A DNA stretch of 64,000 nt from SABY01 sp964523795 (GTDB lineage: Bacteria > Bacteroidota > Bacteroidia > Bacteroidales > 4484-276): assembly GCA_964523795.1 (NCBI GenBank), contig CAZGAO010000004.1, positions 42,060-106,059 of the forward strand, read 5' to 3'. The position numbers and the translations under genes were made by a program. Numbering within the stretch: the stretch's first letter is position 1; each line of letters opens with the position of its first letter. Below the pieces are notes generated by a model. The model was not told where the DNA came from and ran no database searches. It worked only from the letters and a program-made list of their open reading frames with translations. Of the stretch, positions 26,515-35,069 are shown in pieces.

Positions 26515-26608
26515 ACCACAGATTACATGGATAAACACAGGTTGCTATTTTTACCGCAGATTACACAGATAGCAACAAATAATTCATTTTACCACAGATC
26601 ATGCAGAT
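26515..26608. repeat. Degenerate ACCACAGAT tandem repeats
   Basis: Three imperfect copies of an ACC(A/G)CAGATnAn(A/G)CAGAT motif start near 26515, 26550 and 26591, spaced 35-41 bases. They lie in the 384-base gap between the KamA-like gene and the restriction-modification operon; nothing coding is visible here. Confidence 0.6.
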
Positions 26609-26622
26609 GTTTATGACCTTAG

Positions 26623-26780
26623 TTAGTGTCTGTCTTTAAAGTAACAGTTAGAAAAATATACGATTTGAGATTTAAGATTTTAGATTTAAGATGTTGGTGA
26701 TATTCAGCACAATCTAAAATCTCCAATCGTTAATCATCAATCTTAAATCAAAAAACATCGACTTTATGGACAGGCACTAG
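26623..26780. mobile_element. MITE-like element with about 20-bp terminal inverted repeats
   Basis: The left end 26623-26642 and the reverse complement of the right end 26761-26780 agree at 16 of 20 bases (core TAGTG-CTGTC--TAAAGT). The 158-bp element encodes nothing and has partly self-complementary, AT-rich internal sequence (GATTTAAGATTTTAG and relatives). Single ends with the same core GACnGnnACTAA recur at 9757, 23109 and 53772. There is no transposase in the window. Confidence 0.5.
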
Positions 26781-26795
26781 TTAGTGTTGGGGATT

Positions 26796-28688
26796 TTAGT
26801 CCGCAAATGCTTTAGAACTTAATTTGTACTTATCAAATAAAAATAGATTTCTATCACTTAAGGATTCAGTTGATAATAGGAAATCCTTCTCATTTTCTGT
26901 TAATTCGCACACGCCAAAATCCTTTACGTAATTTTTTGCTAATGCATAATAATTGCTGGCATAAGGTTTACTCGTCTTTTTAATGTAGTACCAAAAAACC
27001 GCTGATTCCAAGATTCGTTTCAATACTTTCAATTCTCGTTCAGAATCAAAATAAACAGCATAACCTGCATAAAGTAGCAAATCTTCCTGGTTGGTGTAAA
27101 CAAAGTAGGGTTGACCTGCCATATAGGGGAATAACAGTTTTTTGCCTAAATCAGATAAGGCCTGCGATCTCCCAAATTCAAACCATTTATAATTTTTCGA
27201 TTTCCCTTTATCTCTATTTAAAAGCTGTGCTTTATTTTCATTTAAGTAGGCATAAGCATTCGGAAACTTGTCTTGAAAATATTGTTCCTCAAAAACAACT
27301 TGCTTGTTTGAGCTAAAGTTAAACAAGTTGGTCTGCCCATCGTCTTGATGATAGGGAAATATGATTTGCTCCTTTAATTGTGGGATTTCTAATTCGGTTT
27401 TAAGTCGGTTTGGTTTAATTATATCCCGACAAATTCCTTTCTCAATTTTGTACAATTTACCATTTTGATGATAAAAGTATTTATCATCTTCGCCAACAGG
27501 CTTAAATATAAAAATATCATTACTCAAAGTAGCAAGACCATTTTTTATTGGATATTTTTCGCCAAGTGGAGTTCCTGTTTTTTCAATTTTATGGATTATT
27601 TCTAATATTTCGGGCTTACTCAAAACCCAACCTTTTTTTGTGTCTAATTGATTGTAATTGATTTCTTCAAAAGCATTGATTTTGTTTTGAAGAATGTTCT
27701 CAGGAGTGAGTTTCTGATATTTTATAAGCTCTGATTTATTCTTATTTATAAAAACGATACAAGTGTATGTCGATTTATTCTGAAAAACTTGTGCATTGCC
27801 AAAATCTAAAATTGTAATATTTAATAAATTAGATTTAAAATACTCACGAAGATTTCGGGCGTTGACGCTTCGCTTAAAAGTATTTACGGTAATGTAGCCT
27901 AAAATCCCGTTTTGCTTTAAATGTTTCAAGCCGATTTCAAAAAATGGAATATACAAATCAGGATTTCCTGATTTGGTAACTTCCCAATTCCCTAAAAGTT
28001 TTTTTGTTTCATCACTTAAGTTTTTAGCTCTAACGTAAGGAGGATTTCCTAAAACAATATCAAAACCATTAAAACTCTCAAACTGATTATTCCATTCAAA
28101 ATTTAAGGCATTTCCAACAACTAAATTAAACTCGAATGTTTCAACATCTTCGCCTTTGGTAATTGCTAATAAGGCCAATAATATTTTTGTTCGCGTGATT
28201 GAGTAATCCGAAATATCAAGACCATAAATATTATTTTTAAAAATATCGAAATAACTTCTATTCGTTTTTTCTTTGATCCTTTCGGTAACAGTAAATAAAA
28301 ACGCACCTGTACCGCAGGAAATATCAGCAACTCTTATGTTTTCAAAATCAGGATTTGCAGTCTTCTTTAAAGATTCCTGAACAATATAATCTTTAATGTA
28401 TTTAGGCGTATAAACGGCTCCATTTACCGAAACATCTTTTGAGGGAATTGTTGTTTCAAAGAGGTGTATTAAATCTTCAAAATCAAATTTCCCATTTTTT
28501 AATCTGATTAAAGTGGTAAATTCCTCTAATTGTTTTTTGTCATTTCCATGAATACAAGAAAGAATAATCTTATTTCGTGCTACCTCAATATTGTTGAATT
28601 GAAGATAAGCTTCGACGATTAATTTATTCACTATCACCAAATCATCCGACAGCTTATTTAAATACATGGCTATTTCTTTATCAATCAT
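26796..28688 (-). CDS. Adenine-specific DNA methyltransferase of an Eco57I-like system
   Basis: 630 residues. Motif I DISCGTGAF (D122 onwards) binds S-adenosylmethionine and motif IV NPPY (215-218) marks N6-adenine methylation. The C-terminal half (about 370-620) resembles the TaqI-like/Eco57I-type target recognition region. It has no N-terminal nuclease domain, unlike its neighbour. Its ATG overlaps the stop of the upstream nuclease-methyltransferase gene (ATGA, 28685-28688). By analogy with Eco57I it would methylate the strand of an asymmetric site that the fused enzyme does not protect; this is an inference. AT-rich composition sets the operon apart from its flanks. Confidence 0.85.
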   Translation of the reverse strand: MIDKEIAMYLNKLSDDLVIVNKLIVEAYLQFNNIEVARNKIILSCIHGNDKKQLEEFTTLIRLKNGKFDFEDLIHLFETTIPSKDVSVNGAVYTPKYIKDYIVQESLKKTANPDFENIRVADISCGTGAFLFTVTERIKEKTNRSYFDIFKNNIYGLDISDYSITRTKILLALLAITKGEDVETFEFNLVVGNALNFEWNNQFESFNGFDIVLGNPPYVRAKNLSDETKKLLGNWEVTKSGNPDLYIPFFEIGLKHLKQNGILGYITVNTFKRSVNARNLREYFKSNLLNITILDFGNAQVFQNKSTYTCIVFINKNKSELIKYQKLTPENILQNKINAFEEINYNQLDTKKGWVLSKPEILEIIHKIEKTGTPLGEKYPIKNGLATLSNDIFIFKPVGEDDKYFYHQNGKLYKIEKGICRDIIKPNRLKTELEIPQLKEQIIFPYHQDDGQTNLFNFSSNKQVVFEEQYFQDKFPNAYAYLNENKAQLLNRDKGKSKNYKWFEFGRSQALSDLGKKLLFPYMAGQPYFVYTNQEDLLLYAGYAVYFDSERELKVLKRILESAVFWYYIKKTSKPYASNYYALAKNYVKDFGVCELTENEKDFLLSTESLSDRNLFLFDKYKLSSKAFAD

Positions 28689-31600
28689 AATGAGTCCAAT
28701 ATTTGTAATCGGTTAATATTTCTTCCTCGTTGATTGAAAAATAGAATTTGTTCAGCACTCAAATCGTATAACTCATAAACTTTATAATCAAGTCTGTTCC
28801 AATGATTTTTCAGTGTATTTCTTAAAACGGATTTTTGTCGTGGAGTTGAATTAACATATTTATTTTGATCCCGTTCAATAACCTTGCTTATCTCTGCAAT
28901 TTCAGCTACTAAAACAGAATTATCATTGAAGTTGTAATTTGGGAATGGAATAGGCTCGATAAATTGCTTGTTAAATTTAAAGTATCCATTTTGCTGGCTC
29001 AGCGCAATAGACCTTGCTAAAACCGAAAATATTGTCGAGTTAATAATTCCTGCAAGTGCATATAAATTGCTTCCTTTTTTATCTGGAATATCCACAAAAA
29101 ACATATTTGCATTATCACAATAATTTAATGGGTTTTGTGTAACTGATGCATAGGTATCATTTGCTGTCATTGGCAATAATACTTTTGGATAAACCGCCTT
29201 ATGATTTTGAACCCTTGTAAAGTGATGCCATTTCTGTTCATCTTCCCAGGTTTCCACATTATTAATAATATCTACTTTGCTTCTTGTAAGATATGCGCCA
29301 GTTAAAGGATAGCGTTCACAAAATTCATCAAAAGGAATGGCGAAATTATCTGTTAAAGAAGTTTCATAAGGGAAAATTACATAAGTATTGGTTTCGTCTT
29401 TACAAAAGGGGTAAAATCTTTCATTAACCATCAAGGGACGACAAGCAGCAATTTCGAAAGTGACGTTGTTTTCAAGGTGTGTATTTCCGGTTAAAGTTCC
29501 ATCGTTATTTATAGATTCAACTTTTATGTGATAAGCTCTATCCCATAAAACCTGAACACCGACTCGTACTTTTGCGAAATCTCCAAATTTTCCGTGATTT
29601 TGAAGTAAAGTGGTTTTAATACCGAGTAGTCCAGCATCTTCAAAATTCCAGGGATTTTGATTTATCCCTGCAGAAGGAATGATTACATATTCGGAATCAT
29701 CAACTTCAAAAGGCTCTAAGCTCCTTAACTTCAATGGAATTCCTTCAACATCTGAATCAATTTTTAAAAACGATACATTTTCAGGTTTAGATTTATCTAA
29801 AATCAGTACTGCAATGTACGTTACCCTATTGGGGAATATTTTGGATGTTTCGAATTCGACAACCTGTGACAATAATTTATTTGAACTTATATATTCACGA
29901 ATTTTCTTTCCATAATCAGTTTTGAAAAACCGTCGTTGAACAATCAAACCAAGTTTACCCTTATTATTTAAAATAGAAACAGCACGTTCGATAAATGCAA
30001 CAGATAAATCAACCTTTCCATTTTTAGTTGTTTCGTAATTATCTTTTATGTATTTGTGCATGAACGGATATTCTGTGCTGTAATTTTTTACCTCAACATA
30101 GGGAGGATTACCAACGATATAGTCAAAACCTCCGCTGCTATTAAATATCTGAGCAAAACCATTTTTACTATTATAATCAAACGCATTCGTTTTAAACAGC
30201 TGTTCGTGGTCTGCTTCAATTTCAGGAAACTGTTGTAAAATATCGGTAGAAACAAGCGAATTTCCACATTTGATATTGTTTCCAACATTACTTAAAATTT
30301 GATTACCAAATAATCCTATTTCCTGATAATTTTCATACAAATCGGAACTTTCGATTACTTTGAGCGATAAAGACATCCTTGCTACTTCAACTGCTTCGGG
30401 GTCTATGTCAACACCAAAAATGCAGCTTGATATCAGCTTTCTTTTTCCCGCAATCGTCAATGTTGTCAGGTCGGCATTTTGAAAAAACAAATTACTTAAT
30501 TCAGGTGTTGGATTCTGGAGATAATATTTGATAAACAGGTCTTGCAAATAATCGAAGACTTCAATTAAAAATATTCCGCTACCACAGGCAAAATCCAATA
30601 TTTTTGTTTCAAAGAAACTCGCAAACCCATTTTCAATAAGTTTATCTGATCGTATAGTTCGTTTTAGCAAATCCTGAACTAAATACTGTGGAGTACTTAT
30701 TGCCCCGTTTGTTTTAATGTATTCGAGTTTAATCTTTTCAGAAACCTCGCCATCCTCAATTAGCAATTTTTTGGATAAGAAAATTTCATAAATATCACTC
30801 AGCAATTTGGTTGGAATTACATCAAAACGATACGGAGATGGATAATAAAGCAAGTTGATTAAGTTCTCAAAAACTTCATCGGAAACTTTTAACTCTTGGA
30901 AAATATTAATTCTATCGAACAAAGGGCCATCGTAATGTTCGAAGAACTCGTTGTAGGAAGAATTCTTGAATTTGCCCCAAAATCCATTTTCCTGAAAGGA
31001 AAGTATCAACCCTTCTCTTTCAATTTTCCGGGCTTCACAAATCCTGATAAATATTACCCGGTTGATTATTACCTGAGTTAAATAAGCAAGAAGTTCTGAA
31101 TTCCCTTTAATTAGTTCACCATTATTTTCTACAATATTTTTGGCAAGCAGAAGTCTAAAAGCCGACAACTGTTCAGCGAATGCTAAATCAGGCGTTAGTT
31201 TTTGTACATTCCGTTCTGTTTTAAATGTGTCAGAATATAGTTTTGAAAGAGAACCGTTTAAGATATTCGACTTTAATAAATGCTTTTCTAAGAGTTCAAA
31301 ATTATCAACATATTCTTCGATTTTCAAATAAACTCTTCCAAGCTTAGCCGACTGTTCCTGATTTGGAACATAAGTACAATCATAAATTGCAAATTCCTCA
31401 AAGTTGGTTAAAAATGAGCAGGGAGCTATAATTGACCAACCATAGGATTTTATTTGAAAGGCTGAGGAAGCATTTGTTTCTATATTGACAGAAATGGCTT
31501 TTGCATCAAGGAAAGTTAGTTTCTGATTTCCAATAACAAAAGTATAATCTGGCCGCGTCGAGCTAGATTTTATTGCTGAGAGTCTGTTCTTTTCATCTTG

Positions 31601-31780
31601 CGACAATACCTTTTCCTGGAGGATTTGAGAGGTATCCTTTACATCCCAATCAAAAATTGACAGCAAATCATTTATCCAAGTCCTGATAGTTTCTTCTGAA
31701 CTTAAATCCAAACGTCCATCTTGTTTGAACGATTGGTATTTTTCAACCAATGCCTGTAATCTATCTTTTCTTTGAGACAT
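28685..31780 (-). CDS. Fused restriction endonuclease-methyltransferase (type IIG, Eco57I-like)
   Basis: 1031 residues, close to Eco57I (997). The N-terminal domain has a PD-(D/E)xK nuclease pattern: P77-D78 (RPDYTF) then D92-A-K94 (FLDAKA). A helical linker follows, then the methyltransferase core with motif I DFACGSG (396-402) and NPPY (558-561), and a large target-recognition region (about 700-990). Such enzymes cut DNA and methylate one strand of the same site, with one recognition domain serving both activities. The gene overlaps the controller stop by one base (TAATG) and the second methyltransferase by four. No separate specificity or helicase subunit is present, which argues against type I, type III or BREX. 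Confidence 0.87.
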   Translation of the reverse strand: MSQRKDRLQALVEKYQSFKQDGRLDLSSEETIRTWINDLLSIFDWDVKDTSQILQEKVLSQDEKNRLSAIKSSSTRPDYTFVIGNQKLTFLDAKAISVNIETNASSAFQIKSYGWSIIAPCSFLTNFEEFAIYDCTYVPNQEQSAKLGRVYLKIEEYVDNFELLEKHLLKSNILNGSLSKLYSDTFKTERNVQKLTPDLAFAEQLSAFRLLLAKNIVENNGELIKGNSELLAYLTQVIINRVIFIRICEARKIEREGLILSFQENGFWGKFKNSSYNEFFEHYDGPLFDRINIFQELKVSDEVFENLINLLYYPSPYRFDVIPTKLLSDIYEIFLSKKLLIEDGEVSEKIKLEYIKTNGAISTPQYLVQDLLKRTIRSDKLIENGFASFFETKILDFACGSGIFLIEVFDYLQDLFIKYYLQNPTPELSNLFFQNADLTTLTIAGKRKLISSCIFGVDIDPEAVEVARMSLSLKVIESSDLYENYQEIGLFGNQILSNVGNNIKCGNSLVSTDILQQFPEIEADHEQLFKTNAFDYNSKNGFAQIFNSSGGFDYIVGNPPYVEVKNYSTEYPFMHKYIKDNYETTKNGKVDLSVAFIERAVSILNNKGKLGLIVQRRFFKTDYGKKIREYISSNKLLSQVVEFETSKIFPNRVTYIAVLILDKSKPENVSFLKIDSDVEGIPLKLRSLEPFEVDDSEYVIIPSAGINQNPWNFEDAGLLGIKTTLLQNHGKFGDFAKVRVGVQVLWDRAYHIKVESINNDGTLTGNTHLENNVTFEIAACRPLMVNERFYPFCKDETNTYVIFPYETSLTDNFAIPFDEFCERYPLTGAYLTRSKVDIINNVETWEDEQKWHHFTRVQNHKAVYPKVLLPMTANDTYASVTQNPLNYCDNANMFFVDIPDKKGSNLYALAGIINSTIFSVLARSIALSQQNGYFKFNKQFIEPIPFPNYNFNDNSVLVAEIAEISKVIERDQNKYVNSTPRQKSVLRNTLKNHWNRLDYKVYELYDLSAEQILFFNQRGRNINRLQILDSL

Positions 31781-32118
31781 TATAATTTAGGCTTTCCTTG
31801 TTGTACATTATTCTCTCGGTAATAATTTACCTTTTCTTCTGCAAATAGAAGCGCATCAGTTGAACAATTACTTTGGTAAACTTTTTTCGCAAATACCTCG
31901 CTAAAGAACTCTGTCTTAAGTTTTTCAATGTCAAGATTAAACACTGTTGACAAATGAATTAGCTTTTTTTCGTCAAAATCTCTTTTCCCATTTTCAATTT
32001 TACTCAAATTAGCAGAGTCTATATTTAGTTTAGCTCCAAGCTGAGTAAGTGTAAAATCGTTTTCAGTTCTCAACTGCCTTATGTATTCTCCAAAAGTTGG
32101 CCTCATTTGACTTGTCAT
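31780..32118 (-). CDS. XRE-family controller protein of the restriction-modification operon
   Basis: 112 residues. The helix-turn-helix spans about 9-65 (LRTENDFTLTQLGAKLNIDSANLSKIENGKRD), followed by a short C-terminal extension (66-112). Controller (C) proteins of type II systems delay endonuclease expression until the host DNA is methylated. Being first in the operon and overlapping the nuclease-methyltransferase gene fits this role. The start is ATG 32118 or ATG 32106; a promoter-like element ends eight bases before 32118, so the mRNA may be nearly leaderless, as is known for several C genes. Confidence 0.8.
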   Translation of the reverse strand: MTSQMRPTFGEYIRQLRTENDFTLTQLGAKLNIDSANLSKIENGKRDFDEKKLIHLSTVFNLDIEKLKTEFFSEVFAKKVYQSNCSTDALLFAEEKVNYYRENNVQQGKPKL

Positions 32119-32125
32119 TTGATGA

Positions 32126-32133
32126 CAAAAATA
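32126..32133 (-). promoter_or_regulatory. Putative -7 element of the controller gene
   Basis: On the minus strand this reads TATTTTTG, a full TAnnTTTG match. A TTTG lies 23 bases further upstream (32157-32160), slightly beyond the usual 19-21 spacing. Transcription would begin within a few bases of the controller ATG. Confidence 0.4.
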
Positions 32134-32178
32134 CTGCTTTTTTTAATATCATCCTACAAAAATCAAAATCAGTAATAA

Positions 32179-33345
32179 TCAGACTTTGTTTTTGGTAAAA
32201 CGGAAGATGAGCACCGCGAAAGGAATGGCCAGTAGTGAAGTAGCGGCAATAAACTCGTAGGTGGCAAACAGGCCGATGGTATCGCCAAAAAAACCGGTTA
32301 CTATTACAGCCACCGAGCCAAAAAAGAAGCTGATGGTCATATAAATGCTGTTGATGAAGGCCGGACGTTCGCTGCCCAAATCCTGAACCATGGCCAGCAA
32401 AACGGGGCCGCCGGCAAAAAGGAAAAAGCCCAGGAGGATAAGCATAGGGAACTGCATGGCAGTGCTGGCGTGGATAAACAGCCAAAACGCCAATGGCGAA
32501 AGTACGGAGGCTACTACCAGGGTTGTTTTGCGGCCAATGCGATCCGAAAGCGTCCCGGCTAAAAGTGTTCCGGCTGCACCGGCGGCTTCGAGCACTACCA
32601 ATGCTATGCCTCCGTACCAAACCGATTGCCCCTGGTTGGTAAGATAGGTTGGCAGAAAAGCGGTTATCGCCGACTTCAACAGGGCAGTGAAGGCCAATAA
32701 GCCCGAAAGCATGAACAAAAAGTTTTTGTACTTACGCAGGGTGATTCCCACATTGTGTTCGACATGTTTGGTTTGAAACTCCTCAGAGATTTTTATATCC
32801 TTCAACGCGTAATACAGATAGATGGTAAAACCCACCGAAACCGGAATCAGATACCAGGTATTCTCGAGACCCCAGGCCGAAACCGCGCCAAGAATTACCA
32901 GCGGACCAATGGTGCGAGCCACCTCGCCGCCAAACATGTAAAAGCTCATTCCGCGACCCACGTAGCTTCCCGATACCTTGCGAATCATCACCGGTGAAGG
33001 CACGTGAAACAAGGCGGCACTCAATCCCATCACAAAAATAAGTAGTGCCAAAAAGGTAAAGCTCGGAGCCGCACCCAGCAAACTGGCTGTAATAGCCGTT
33101 ACCATGGGCGTAAAGATCACCAGAAAACGCATGTGAATCTTGTCGGCAAGCATGCCCAAAAAAGGGTTCAATAGCATGGGCACACGATTGATCACGCTTA
33201 GCGAACCGGCAAGGGTATAGCTAATGCCCAGCTTTTCGATGAGCAAGGGAAGAAGCGGAGCCAGGAAGGCCGAAAAAGTATCGTGCAGCAAATGCGCGAT
33301 AGAAATGGTGGTAACACTGCGGGTTTGAAAGTTATTTTCGGCCAT
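32179..33345 (-). CDS. MFS transporter (fosmidomycin-resistance/Fsr-like)
   Basis: 388 residues with 12 predicted helices. The N-terminus after the start (SIAHLLHDTFSAFLAPLLPLLIEKLG) and the loop GMLADKI are characteristic of the Fsr branch of the major facilitator superfamily, proton-driven drug or metabolite exporters. ATG 33345 is chosen over TTG 33354 because it places the first helix normally. A TAAATTTG promoter-like box ends 17 bases upstream of this ATG. The gene is downstream of the restriction-modification controller promoter but reads in the same direction towards it. Confidence 0.85.
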   Translation of the reverse strand: MAENNFQTRSVTTISIAHLLHDTFSAFLAPLLPLLIEKLGISYTLAGSLSVINRVPMLLNPFLGMLADKIHMRFLVIFTPMVTAITASLLGAAPSFTFLALLIFVMGLSAALFHVPSPVMIRKVSGSYVGRGMSFYMFGGEVARTIGPLVILGAVSAWGLENTWYLIPVSVGFTIYLYYALKDIKISEEFQTKHVEHNVGITLRKYKNFLFMLSGLLAFTALLKSAITAFLPTYLTNQGQSVWYGGIALVVLEAAGAAGTLLAGTLSDRIGRKTTLVVASVLSPLAFWLFIHASTAMQFPMLILLGFFLFAGGPVLLAMVQDLGSERPAFINSIYMTISFFFGSVAVIVTGFFGDTIGLFATYEFIAATSLLAIPFAVLIFRFTKNKV

Positions 33346-33361
33346 AGCCGACAAAGGTCTG

Positions 33362-33369
33362 CAAATTTA
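33362..33369 (-). promoter_or_regulatory. Putative -7 element for the MFS gene
   Basis: Reads TAAATTTG on the minus strand, a full TAnnTTTG match 16 bases before ATG 33345. No clear -33 element was found. Confidence 0.3.
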
Positions 33370-33792
33370 ATGAGCTGATGTATTTTCCTATCCACCAGAA
33401 CCATGAGCTGTAAAAAAATGAAAGACCAGGGAGCAGGTTTTAAAAGATGTATAATATCTAATCGGTCCTAAGTGCAAACAAGCCCGCTATTTTTGCGAAG
33501 AATTTCTTTTCAAAATTCCAGAAAAACCGAAACGGGTCAAAGAGAAAACCATAATTGGATTATCTAAACAACAATTTTATGGGCTTGTTTAATTCATAGA
33601 ATCTTTGGTTTTAAGTTATTTTTTAAGGTAATTTTGCTTGATATTCGAACAAAACGGAGAAAAATTGTTTATTGATCATACCTTGTAGGGCTGGTTTTTT
33701 TTCAAGAATTTATTTACTAAAATTAATAATTTTCTAATTGGGCGGGACTATGCAACCAATTTCATTAATTTGCACCTTTCAACTGAAATTTG
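33370..33792. other. Intergenic region between divergent MFS and ECF sigma genes
   Basis: About 420 AT-rich bases separate the two divergent genes. A TTAATTTG sequence (33765-33772) resembles a -7 element for the sigma factor gene with one mismatch. AGCCCGC near 33490 and GGGCTTG near 33590 are complementary but distant. I see no coding sequence or clear RNA structure. Confidence 0.4.
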
Positions 33793-34368
33793 ATGAGCGA
33801 CAATAATTTAGCTGACCGATGCAAAGCCGGTGACCGAGCCGCCATGAAAATTTTGTACGAGCGGTATTATTCGCGGATGCTTGGCGTGTGTATGCGTTAT
33901 GCCGCAAATTATGCCGATGCCGAAGATTATGTGCAGGATGGATTTATGAAGGTTTTTAATGATATTCGTTCTTTTAAAGGCAAGGGAAGCTTAGAAGGCT
34001 GGATACGACGGGTGATTATCAACGCGACGCTGATGAAACTCCGGAAATCGAAAAAGGAATATGCCTTCGAAAATATGGAATTGGTCGTGGGCGGTGAATT
34101 TGATGAACCGATGGAAAACGAGGAAGAAAATCAAAGCGAACCCGATGTGCTCGATTTTACGCGCGAGGAGGCCATCAACATACTGCAAACTTTGCCCGAA
34201 GGCTTTCGTAAGGTTTTGAACCTTTTTGTAATTGACGGCTACAAACATCGCGAGATCGCCGAAATGCTCAACATTAGCGTGGGCACATCCAAGTCGCAGC
34301 TAAACAGAGCGCGTAAATTAATGAAACAGAAACTCACAACATACAGTAAGACTAAAAGCAAACTATAA
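33793..34368 (+). CDS. ECF-type RNA polymerase sigma factor
   Basis: 191 residues from ATG 33793 (a TTG just before is less likely). Sigma region 2 (about 8-75; ADAEDYVQDGFMKVFNDIRSFKGKGSLEGWIRR) and sigma region 4 (about 125-180; LPEGFRKVLNLFVIDGYKHREIAEMLNISVGTSKSQLNRARKLM, with the helix-turn-helix) are both present and separated by an acidic linker, the ECF layout. It would direct RNA polymerase to a small regulon. The gene that follows after 48 bases encodes a one-helix membrane protein that fits an anti-sigma factor. Confidence 0.9.
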   Translation: MSDNNLADRCKAGDRAAMKILYERYYSRMLGVCMRYAANYADAEDYVQDGFMKVFNDIRSFKGKGSLEGWIRRVIINATLMKLRKSKKEYAFENMELVVGGEFDEPMENEEENQSEPDVLDFTREEAINILQTLPEGFRKVLNLFVIDGYKHREIAEMLNISVGTSKSQLNRARKLMKQKLTTYSKTKSKL

Positions 34369-34416
34369 TTCTCAGATTCGCCCGAAAGGGCAAAATTATT
34401 AAGTACTAAAAATCGC

Positions 34417-34995
34417 ATGAACAATACAGATTTTGATAAGATATTGAAACCACTCCGGGACTACGACCCGCAGGTAAAGCCCGATTGGGAGGCTTTTGTT
34501 GTGGCTCGTGAGGGGCAACTCAATAATCCCGATAACTCAGCAGCCCAAAGCACCGGCAGCTTTACCAGTAAAGTAGCAATGATAAAATATGCCGCCATTT
34601 TGGTAACCATAGCTTCCGGTATCTTTTTCCTATGGAATTACAACAGCATTAGCAGTACTGGCGATGCCGCTTCCGCAGATGCTCCCAAAACAATCAAGGC
34701 CATCGAAACTCCTTACATCCCTGCCAAAGCTGGCGCAAACACGACCTTGCCCCAGCTTAGAAAGAGCGAAAAATCGTTGCAGGATAATCCGAGTGCCTAC
34801 GAATTGGAATTGAATGCTGAAAATTTGGCCGAACCTGTAAATCTTACACCAGCCATAAATGCTATGCAATTGGAGGAAAATGTAACAAATGAAAATGCAA
34901 AGCCTGTGATTGTTAAGACTTCCGACACGGTACTGATCAAAAAAACTATTATCGTTCGCGATACCATCCACACCCAAAAACCGCAGCTAAAATAG
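34417..34995 (+). CDS. Single-pass membrane protein, probable anti-sigma factor
   Basis: 192 residues. An N-terminal cytoplasmic segment of about 54 residues with DYDPQVKPDWEAF, one membrane helix (about 55-74), then a periplasmic part of low complexity. Anti-sigma factors next to ECF genes in Bacteroidetes have this topology, and the PDWEAF-like start is seen in several of them, but no zinc-binding anti-sigma motif is present. The assignment rests on position and topology. The gene is followed by an outer-membrane barrel gene after 74 bases. Confidence 0.6.
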   Translation: MNNTDFDKILKPLRDYDPQVKPDWEAFVVAREGQLNNPDNSAAQSTGSFTSKVAMIKYAAILVTIASGIFFLWNYNSISSTGDAASADAPKTIKAIETPYIPAKAGANTTLPQLRKSEKSLQDNPSAYELELNAENLAEPVNLTPAINAMQLEENVTNENAKPVIVKTSDTVLIKKTIIVRDTIHTQKPQLK

Positions 34996-35069
34996 TACTG
35001 CCCGGTAAGCGTTGTTTCATTTTTTAAATACATTTGTAAATGTAAAGTTCGACTTAACTTACATTGCAA

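Noticed and set aside
26796..31780. BREX or type I/III restriction system
   Set aside because: There is no ATPase, helicase, phosphatase or separate specificity subunit next to the two methyltransferases; the layout fits a type IIG pair better.
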